From NCBI GenBank assembly GCA_023389275.1, contig JAEWEN010000048.1, positions 1-54,931 of the forward strand: DNA of 54,931 bases. Direction: 5' to 3'. A program made the translations under genes and the position numbers. Source of the DNA: Bacillota bacterium. Its GTDB lineage: Bacteria > Bacillota > Clostridia > Clostridiales > Caloramatoraceae. The notes below the pieces were generated by a model that was not told the DNA's origin, made no database searches, and saw only the letters and a program-made list of their open reading frames with translations. Positions within the stretch are counted from its first letter, which is position 1. Every line of letters starts with the position of its first letter. This document shows, piece by piece, positions 49,282-54,931 of this stretch.

Positions 49282-52095
49282 ATGGAAAAAGAAAAAATAG
49301 ATTATGGTAAAACACTTAATCTACCAAAGACAGACTTTGCGATGAAGGCAAATCTTCCACAAAGAGAACCGGTAATACAAGAAAAGTGGGAAACTGAAAA
49401 TATTTATAAAAAAGCTTTAGAAAAAAACAAAGGAAATAAATCATTTATATTACATGATGGACCTCCTTATGCAAATGGAGATATACATCTAGGACATACT
49501 TTAAATAAAGTATTAAAAGATATGATAAATAGATATAAAACAATGAGTGGATATTATGCTCCATATGTTCCAGGATGGGATACACATGGACTTCCAATAG
49601 AGCTTCAAGCTATTAAAAAACTTGGAATTAAGAAAAATGATATGAGTACTGTAGAATTTAGACGTCAATGTAGAGATTATGCATTAACTCAAGTAGAAAG
49701 ACAAAAAAAGCAATTTAAAAGACTAGGAGTTATGGGGGACTTTGATAATCCATACCTTACTTTAAGACCAGAATTTGAAGCTAAGCAAATAGAGATATTT
49801 GGTAAAATGGCTGAAAAAGGATATATATATAAAGGATTAAAACCAGTTTACTGGTGTAGCTCATGTGAAACAGCTTTAGCTGAAGCAGAGGTAGAATACA
49901 AAGATAAAACATCAAGTTCTATTTATGTTAGATTTAACGTTACAGAAGACAAAGGAATGTTTAAAAATCTAGGACTAGACCTTTCAAAGGTTTATTACAT
50001 TATATGGACAACAACTCCATGGACACTTCCAGCAAACCTTGGTATAGCGTTAGGACCAGAAATTGAGTATGTTTTAGTAAAAGAAAATGATAACTACTAT
50101 GTAGTTGCTAAAGCCCTTTTAGATTCTGTTAAAGAAGCAATTGGATTTGAAGAAGCTAAAGTAGTAGCTGAGTTTATAGGTGAAGATCTTGAAGGTCAAG
50201 TTTGTAAACACCCATTTATAGATAGAGATTCAAAGGTTATAGTAGGAGACCATGTTACACTTGATTCAGGTACAGGTTGTGTTCATACAGCACCAGGACA
50301 TGGTAAGGAAGACTTTGAAGTAGGTCAAAAATATGACCTTGGAGTTATAAACCCTGTTGATAATAGAGGTAGATTTACAGCAGAAGCTGGAAAATATGAA
50401 GGCTTAAAGTATACAGAAGGAAATGATGTAATACTTGAAGATATTAGAGAAAGTGGAGCACTTTTAAAAGAAACTAAGATTTCTCACTCATATCCACATT
50501 GCTGGAGATGTAAAAAACCTATTATATTTAGAGCAACAGAACAATGGTTTGCTTCTATAGATGGATTTAAAGATGCTGCTCTTGAGGAAATCAAAAAGGT
50601 TCAATGGCTTCCTGAGTGGGGAGAAGAAAGAATAAGCAGCATGGTTTCAGATAGAAATGATTGGTGTATATCAAGACAAAGAGTTTGGGGAGTTCCTATT
50701 CCTATATTCTATTGTGAAAAATGTAATAAAGAAATTATAAATAAAGATACTATAGCAAAAATATCTGCTATATTTAAAGAAAAAGGATCAGACGCTTGGT
50801 TTGAAATGGACGTTAAAGATCTTTTACCAGAAGGAACTGTATGTGAATGTGGATGTGAAGACTTTAGAAAAGAAATGGATATTATGGATGTTTGGTTTGA
50901 CTCAGGCTCATCACATTCAGGAGTTTTAGAAGCTAGAGATGATCTTTCATGGCCAGCTGATATATATCTTGAAGGAAACGATCAATATAGAGGATGGTTC
51001 CAATCATCACTATTAACATCTGTTGCAGCTAAAGGAATAGCTCCTTATAAAACAGTTATAACACATGGTATGGTAGTTGATGGAGACGGTAAGAAAATGT
51101 CTAAATCACTTGGAAATGGTATAGATCCAATGGATGTTATAAAGGAAAATGGAGCAGATATACTAAGACTTTGGGTAAGTTCTGCTGACTATAAAAGTGA
51201 TGTTAGAATATCAAAAAATATCCTAAAACAACTTTCAGAAGGATATAGAAAAATTAGAAACACAGCTAGATACATGATAGGAAACTTATCAGATTTTGAT
51301 CCAAATACTGATAAAGTAAATATAAATGAAATGAATGAACTAGATAGATGGGCAATGCTTAAACTTCAAAAGCTTATAAAAGGTGTTACTGCATCTTATG
51401 ATAGCTATCAGTTCCACTCAGTATATCATGATATTCACAATTTCTGTGTTGTAGATATGAGTAACTTCTACTTAGACATTATAAAAGATAGACTATATAC
51501 TGAAAAAGTAGATTCAAAAGAAAGAAGAGCAGCTCAAACAGTTATGTACAATATTTTAACTGCTTTAGTTAAAATGGTAGCACCTATAATGGTATTTACT
51601 GCTGAGGAGATTTGGAGCTTTATAAAACCAGAAAAAGGAGAAGAAGTAGAAAGTGTACTACTATCTAACTGGCCAAAAGCTACTGATGCTCTTGAAGATA
51701 AAGCTTTAGAAGACAAGTGGGATAAGATGCTTGAAATTAGAACAGAAGTATCTAAGGCACTAGAAGTTGCAAGAAAAGAAAAAGTAATAGGAAACTCATT
51801 AAATGCTAAAATATTTATTAATGCAGATGGTGAGACATATGAATTCCTTGATAATATGAGAGAATACCTTGAAACAGTATTTATCGTATCACAGTTAGAG
51901 CTTAATAAAGGTCTAGACTTAGCATCTGAAAATGCTTATAAATCAGATGTTATTAAAGATCTTGCTGTTTTAGTAGAGCAAGCACCAGGGGAAAAATGTG
52001 AAAGATGCTGGATATTTAGTGATACTGTTGGAGCAGATAAAGAACACGAAACTTTATGTTCAAGATGTTCATCTGTTATAAAAGAAATAATGTAG
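49282..52095 (+). CDS. ileS: Isoleucyl-tRNA synthetase
   Basis: Class I aminoacyl-tRNA synthetase. The HIGH motif is HLGH (residues 69-72, ANGDIHLGHTL) and KMSKS is at 605-609. The CP1 editing domain has TTPWTLPANLGIA and SGTGCVHTAPGHG. The C-terminal zinc finger is CERCW with CSRC. It has 937 residues, the zinc-bearing bacterial type. The start is ATG 49282 after AGGAGGTAAA. An in-frame GTG at 49195 lies in the T-box itself and is rejected. The T-box controls it. Confidence 0.98.
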   Translation: MEKEKIDYGKTLNLPKTDFAMKANLPQREPVIQEKWETENIYKKALEKNKGNKSFILHDGPPYANGDIHLGHTLNKVLKDMINRYKTMSGYYAPYVPGWDTHGLPIELQAIKKLGIKKNDMSTVEFRRQCRDYALTQVERQKKQFKRLGVMGDFDNPYLTLRPEFEAKQIEIFGKMAEKGYIYKGLKPVYWCSSCETALAEAEVEYKDKTSSSIYVRFNVTEDKGMFKNLGLDLSKVYYIIWTTTPWTLPANLGIALGPEIEYVLVKENDNYYVVAKALLDSVKEAIGFEEAKVVAEFIGEDLEGQVCKHPFIDRDSKVIVGDHVTLDSGTGCVHTAPGHGKEDFEVGQKYDLGVINPVDNRGRFTAEAGKYEGLKYTEGNDVILEDIRESGALLKETKISHSYPHCWRCKKPIIFRATEQWFASIDGFKDAALEEIKKVQWLPEWGEERISSMVSDRNDWCISRQRVWGVPIPIFYCEKCNKEIINKDTIAKISAIFKEKGSDAWFEMDVKDLLPEGTVCECGCEDFRKEMDIMDVWFDSGSSHSGVLEARDDLSWPADIYLEGNDQYRGWFQSSLLTSVAAKGIAPYKTVITHGMVVDGDGKKMSKSLGNGIDPMDVIKENGADILRLWVSSADYKSDVRISKNILKQLSEGYRKIRNTARYMIGNLSDFDPNTDKVNINEMNELDRWAMLKLQKLIKGVTASYDSYQFHSVYHDIHNFCVVDMSNFYLDIIKDRLYTEKVDSKERRAAQTVMYNILTALVKMVAPIMVFTAEEIWSFIKPEKGEEVESVLLSNWPKATDALEDKALEDKWDKMLEIRTEVSKALEVARKEKVIGNSLNAKIFINADGETYEFLDNMREYLETVFIVSQLELNKGLDLASENAYKSDVIKDLAVLVEQAPGEKCERCWIFSDTVGADKEHETLCSRCSSVIKEIM

Positions 52096-52096
52096 T

Positions 52097-52137
52097 ATAA
52101 TAAACAAGGAGGCAATGCTTCCTTGTTTATTTTTATT
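52097..52137 (+). terminator. Intrinsic terminator after ileS
   Basis: AATAAACAAGGAGGC pairs with GCTTCCTTGTTTATT (one wobble pair) around AAT, followed by T residues. Confidence 0.9.
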
Positions 52138-52165
52138 TTATACAGAAGAAGGTTAAGGTGATTTT

Positions 52166-52939
52166 ATGAAGCTTAATGAAATAACAAAAAATACAAAAAG
52201 TAAAATTAATCAACCTATAGTAATAGCAGGACCATGTACAATAGAAAGTTATGATGTAATGGATGAATCTGCAAAAGCGTTAAAAGGTTTAGGAGTAGAA
52301 TACATAAGAGGAGGAGCATTTAAGCCTAGAACTTCGCCATATAGTTTTCAAGGACTTGGAAAAGAAGGAATTGATATTTTAAAAGAAATAAAGAATAAAT
52401 ATAAGTTAAAAATAGTATCTGAAATAATGGATGCAAGAGATATAGAATATGCTTTAGATATTGTAGATGTTATTCAAGTAGGATCAAGAAATATGTATAA
52501 TTATACTTTATTAAAAGAATTAGGTAAAACGAAAAATACAATACTTTTAAAAAGAGGACTTTCTGCAACTATAGAGGAATGGTTAAATTCAGCAGAATAT
52601 ATTGCTGTAGAAGGAAACAGTGATATAATTCTTTGTGAAAGAGGTATAAGAACATTTGAAACATATACTAGAAATACACTTGATTTAAGTTGTATTCCAG
52701 CTGTAAAAGAAAAAACTTCACTAAGGGTTATTATAGACCCTAGTCATTCAACTGGAATTAGAAGTATGATAAACCCAATGAGTATGGCATCAATTGCAGC
52801 TGGTGCAGATGGTGTTATAATAGAAATGCATCCTAACCCTGACGCTGCTATATGTGATGGAGCTCAATCAGTTGATATTAAAGAATTTGAAAAAATTTAC
52901 GAAAATATAACTAATTTATATAATTTTATAAATCAATAA
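52166..52939 (+). CDS. aroF: 3-deoxy-7-phosphoheptulonate (DAHP) synthase, type I-beta, unregulated form
   Basis: First enzyme of the shikimate pathway; it condenses PEP and erythrose 4-phosphate. It is a TIM barrel of 257 residues with AGPCTIESYD, the metal/substrate block YIRGGAFKPRTSPYSFQG, then VIQVGSRNMYN, LLKRG and IDPSHSTG. There is no N-terminal ferredoxin-like domain and no chorismate-mutase fusion, so ordinary feedback domains are absent. No other aro genes are adjacent; it stands alone between two terminators. KDO-8-P synthase is a relative, but the GGAFKPRTSPY block favours DAHP synthase. Confidence 0.93.
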   Translation: MKLNEITKNTKSKINQPIVIAGPCTIESYDVMDESAKALKGLGVEYIRGGAFKPRTSPYSFQGLGKEGIDILKEIKNKYKLKIVSEIMDARDIEYALDIVDVIQVGSRNMYNYTLLKELGKTKNTILLKRGLSATIEEWLNSAEYIAVEGNSDIILCERGIRTFETYTRNTLDLSCIPAVKEKTSLRVIIDPSHSTGIRSMINPMSMASIAAGADGVIIEMHPNPDAAICDGAQSVDIKEFEKIYENITNLYNFINQ

Positions 52940-52948
52940 AAAATTAGG

Positions 52949-52985
52949 ACTCTATGGAATAAAATATATTCTATAGAGTTTTTTT
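52949..52985 (+). terminator. Intrinsic terminator after aroF
   Basis: ACTCTATGGAAT pairs with ATTCTATAGAGT (one wobble pair) around an A-rich loop, followed by seven T. Confidence 0.85.
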
Positions 52986-53036
52986 CACTACATATATTAT
53001 ATACTTATACAGAAAATATAATGGGAGGTAATATAA

Positions 53037-53339
53037 TTGAATACAGATAAAAAAAATGCAAAACAAGAAGAGGACTATATAAAATTAGCAGATAAAATAT
53101 CAGACCATTTTGAAAGAGCTAGACTTGCAGATTATGTAGATTTAATGCAAAAACCTAAAAGGTTAATTTATTTAAACTTTTTGTCTGGAGTTGCAAAAGG
53201 TTTTGGATTTGCAGTTGGCTTTACTATACTTGGAGCAATACTTATATATATTCTTCAAAAGATATTAGTTTTAAACCTTCCAGTTATAAGTGACATAATA
53301 GCAGAAATGGTTAAGCTTGTACAGCTTAAGTTAAGGTAG
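53037..53339 (+). CDS. DUF5665 small membrane protein
   Basis: 100 residues. The conserved core is LADYVDLMQKPKRLIYLNFLSGVAKGFGFAVGFTI. One or two hydrophobic segments follow (GFAVGFTILGAILIYILQKI), and the N-terminus is charged and cytoplasmic. It matches what I know as DUF5665 in clostridia; function unknown. The start is TTG 53037 after GGGAGGTAAT. It is followed 11 bp later by a TraR/DksA-type gene, so the two form a likely operon ending at the terminator near 53913. Confidence 0.8.
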   Translation: MNTDKKNAKQEEDYIKLADKISDHFERARLADYVDLMQKPKRLIYLNFLSGVAKGFGFAVGFTILGAILIYILQKILVLNLPVISDIIAEMVKLVQLKLR

Positions 53340-53350
53340 GAGTTGATTTT

Positions 53351-53914
53351 TTGAATACTAAATTTATTGAAAAAATGGAGAACCTATTAGAAGAAAATAA
53401 AATAGAAGCTGAAAAAACAATAAAGTCTCTAGAAAATAGTATTAAAAATAATGAAAGTCCAGCTACATCAATAAATCATTCTCAAATAGGAAATCATCCA
53501 GGAGATATAGGGTCAGAACTTTTTGAAAAAGAAAAGGATATAGCACTTGTAAATAATCAAAAGGTTTTAACTAATGAAATAGATGAGGCGTTAAATAAAA
53601 TAGAAAATGGAGATTATGGTAAGTGTCAATGTTGTAATTGTACTATTGATAAAGAAAGACTAGAAGCTATTCCCTATACCACTACTTGTATAAATTGTTC
53701 TATAGAAAATAGTAAAAATTATAATGTAAAAGAAGATTATGTTAGCGAAAAAACATTGGAAAATTTTTATGATGTATATGCTGAAATGGCTGAAAACGGT
53801 GAATATGAAAATGTTGAAGATTTAATAATGCTTCAAGAGGAAAATTATTTACAGTCAGGTTGTGTAGAGGCTGTTGAGGCTATTAGTAATCAACAATATA
53901 AAAATCAATTATAA
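53351..53914 (+). CDS. TraR/DksA C4-type zinc-finger protein (YteA family)
   Basis: 187 residues. The N-terminal half is helical (coiled-coil-like, residues 1-70, with NHSQIGNHPGDIGSELFEKEKDIAL, a YteA-family block). Then come NEIDEALNKIENGDYGKCQCCNCTIDKERLEAIPYTTTCINC and its zinc cysteines. DksA-like proteins enter the RNA polymerase secondary channel; YteA relatives are sporulation-linked in Bacillus. Whether this one binds polymerase is unknown. The start is TTG 53351 with AGGAG eight bases upstream. Confidence 0.85.
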   Translation: MNTKFIEKMENLLEENKIEAEKTIKSLENSIKNNESPATSINHSQIGNHPGDIGSELFEKEKDIALVNNQKVLTNEIDEALNKIENGDYGKCQCCNCTIDKERLEAIPYTTTCINCSIENSKNYNVKEDYVSEKTLENFYDVYAEMAENGEYENVEDLIMLQEENYLQSGCVEAVEAISNQQYKNQL

Positions 53915-53937
53915 AAGAGGCTTTGCCTCTTTTTTTA
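53913..53937 (+). terminator. Intrinsic terminator after the TraR/DksA-type gene
   Basis: AAAGAGGC pairs with GCCTCTTT around TTT, followed by a T-run. Confidence 0.9.
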
Positions 53938-53946
53938 TATTTTCCT

Positions 53947-53974
53947 TGCAAGGGATAATTCATTAATATATTAT
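53947..53974 (+). promoter_or_regulatory. Probable promoter of lspA
   Basis: TTGCAA (53947-53952), a 16-bp spacer, then TATTAT (53969-53974). The -35 lies inside a 10-bp palindrome CCTTGCAAGG (53944-53953). A further inverted repeat AATTCATTA/TAATGAATT (53957-53965, 53983-53991) spans the -10. Confidence 0.5.
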
Positions 53975-54007
53975 TTATATAGTAATGAATTAAAAAGGTG
54001 GGATTTT

Positions 54008-54475
54008 ATGTTTAATGCTATTTGGATATTACTTATTATTATATTTGATCAAGCATCAAAATATATTTGTAAGTTTTATTTTGAAGGAGCACATGATAAA
54101 GTAATTTTAGATGGATTCTTTTCTCTTACATATCTGGAAAATAGAGGGGCAGCTTTTGGGATTTTTCAAAATAAGAAATTTATATTAATAGGGCTTACTG
54201 CTCTTATAATAATAGGACTTATTATATATTTATATAAAATGAAGGTGAAAGGATTTTTAAAAGTAGCTTTAATTTTAATAATTGGTGGAGCTATTGGAAA
54301 CTTAATAGATAGAATTTTTTTAGGATACGTAATAGATTTTTTGCATTTTTACATAACTGATATTTTTGATTGGCCTGTATTTAATTTAGCAGATGTAAGC
54401 GTAGTTTGTGGAACTATTTTAATGGCAGGAGTACTTTTATTTTCAAAGGATGAAAAGGAGATGATAAATAGTTAG
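54008..54475 (+). CDS. lspA: Lipoprotein signal peptidase (signal peptidase II)
   Basis: Membrane aspartic protease that removes signal peptides from diacylated prolipoproteins. It has 155 residues and four membrane segments. The catalytic Asp pair is in GNLIDRIFLGYVIDF and FNLADVSVVCG, with the conserved NRGAAFGIF loop near residue 45. ATG 54008 follows AAGGTGGG. In related bacteria rluD usually follows; here an IS607-type element begins within about 70 bp, so the neighbour may be displaced. Confidence 0.96.
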   Translation: MFNAIWILLIIIFDQASKYICKFYFEGAHDKVILDGFFSLTYLENRGAAFGIFQNKKFILIGLTALIIIGLIIYLYKMKVKGFLKVALILIIGGAIGNLIDRIFLGYVIDFLHFYITDIFDWPVFNLADVSVVCGTILMAGVLLFSKDEKEMINS

Positions 54476-54509
54476 TCAAAATATATACATATGTATTCAA
54501 ATATAGCAC

Positions 54510-54540
54510 AATATAATCACAGAAATGTTGTGATTATATT
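54510..54540. repeat. 12-bp perfect inverted repeat at the left side of the IS607-type element
   Basis: AATATAATCACA (54510-54521) and TGTGATTATATT (54529-54540) pair exactly around GAAATGT. It ends directly before the tnpA remnant and is not followed by a T-run, so it may be part of the element's left end rather than an lspA terminator. Confidence 0.5.
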
Positions 54541-54836
54541 GGAAAACATTATAAACCTAAAGAATTTGCAAAATTATTAAATGTATCGATTATTACATCA
54601 AGAGATTCAACTTCTAATCAAAAGTATGATTTGAAAAATCAAGTAGAATTTATTAAACAATATATGCAAAAGTTATAGTTATAAATAATGAAAATCTTTC
54701 ACCACAGGAAGAATTAGTCCAAGATATAATATCTATATTACATATATTTAGTTGCAGAATATACGGTTTAAGAAAATACAAGAAAAGAATCAAGGAGGAT
54801 GAAGAAGTTGAAAAGAGCATACAAAACAGAGATTAA
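54541..54836 (+). pseudogene. Remnant of IS607-family serine recombinase TnpA
   Basis: Two fragments in different frames. The first (54541-54678) reads HYKPKEFAKLLNVSIIT, the helix-turn-helix start of IS607 TnpA. It then jumps to a piece resembling the recombinase core (STSNQKYDLKNQVEFIKQY) and stops. The second (54678-54836) reads VINNENLSPQEELVQDII and SCRIYGLRKYKKRIKEDEE, the usual C-terminus. The catalytic serine region and most of the core are deleted. No start codon is in frame with the first fragment near GGAAAACAT, so the protein is dead. It would need an intact TnpA elsewhere to move. Confidence 0.8.
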
Positions 54837-54931
54837 TCCAACGCCTGAGCAAAAGAAAAAGATTAATCAAAGTATTGGTGTTTGTAGATGGTTATATAAT
54901 TCATATTTAGCTAAAAATAAAGAGTTGTATA
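54808..54931 (+). CDS. tnpB: TnpB RNA-guided nuclease, N-terminal fragment (runs off right edge)
   Basis: Starts at TTG 54808 behind AAGGAGGA, overlapping the tnpA tail by 29 bases, the usual IS607 arrangement. MKRAYKTEINPTPEQKKKIN and GVCRWLYNSYLAKNKELY are the standard TnpB/OrfB N-terminus. Only 41 codons are visible, so the RuvC residues and any frame breaks cannot be judged. TnpB uses a guide RNA made from the element's right end, which lies outside the window. Confidence 0.82.
   Translation, partial: MKRAYKTEINPTPEQKKKINQSIGVCRWLYNSYLAKNKELY

Noticed and set aside
54476..54540. Group I intron/IStron upstream of the transposase genes
   Set aside because: Clostridial IStrons have a several-hundred-base intron 5' part. 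Only about 65 bases separate lspA from the tnpA remnant, with no intron core visible.

Overview
The window is AT-rich DNA from an anaerobic, endospore-forming Firmicute. Evidence for this includes the division and cell-wall cluster, spoIIGA-sigE-sigG, spoIVA, spoVD and spoVE, an oxygen-sensitive class III ribonucleotide reductase, a meso-diaminopimelate-type murE, many strong Shine-Dalgarno sites and frequent TTG/GTG starts. The order ftsZ, pepF-like gene, spoIIGA, sigE, sigG, spoIVA, sepF, divIVA, ileS, lspA resembles Peptostreptococcaceae (Clostridioides/Romboutsia-like). That placement is from memory of gene order and is not a phylogeny.

Layout. (1) 1-9.3 kb is mixed-strand housekeeping: a CBS/DRTGG manganese pyrophosphatase (cut by the left edge), a Ca2+ P-type ATPase, a small unknown protein, deoC, a Lon-like protease and ychF. 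(2) 9.35-11.9 kb holds a pair of M16 peptidase paralogues, one with and one without the zinc motif. (3) 11.9-27.3 kb is the dcw cluster: mraZ, rsmH, ftsL, spoVD, murE, murF, mraY, spoVE, murG, divIB, DUF881, sbp, DUF881, ftsA, ftsZ. It is led by a promoter with three 10-bp-spaced GTGG repeats and ended by a terminator; murC and murD are not in it. (4) 27.3-32.3 kb has an M3 oligopeptidase, then spoIIGA-sigE-sigG and a YlmC/YmxH protein. (5) 32.4-39.7 kb holds nrdR-nrdD behind two NrdR boxes, then nrdG-pgeF-phoP-phoR-pstB as one probable operon. (6) 39.7-45 kb holds a DUF512 radical SAM protein, der, gpsA and spoIVA. (7) 45.1-49 kb is an HlyD-like membrane protein followed by yggS-sepF-yggT-ylmH-divIVA. 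(8) 49-54.5 kb holds a T-box-controlled ileS, an aroF-type DAHP synthase, DUF5665, a TraR/DksA zinc-finger protein and lspA. (9) The right edge is an IS607-type element with a wrecked tnpA and the start of tnpB.

How it works together: most of the window is envelope growth, septation and sporulation control, all read on the + strand from 9.35 kb onward. I do not see an obviously new biological system. The best second-look items are regulatory: a 20-bp perfect palindrome before deoC, a dyad over the pyrophosphatase promoter, a spoIIG promoter with a 22-bp spacer and two Spo0A-like boxes, paired NrdR boxes and the MraZ-type repeats. Other items worth checking are the orphan phoPR-pstB set, the M16 pair and the decayed IS607 transposase. 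No tRNA, rRNA, CRISPR array or prophage was seen.
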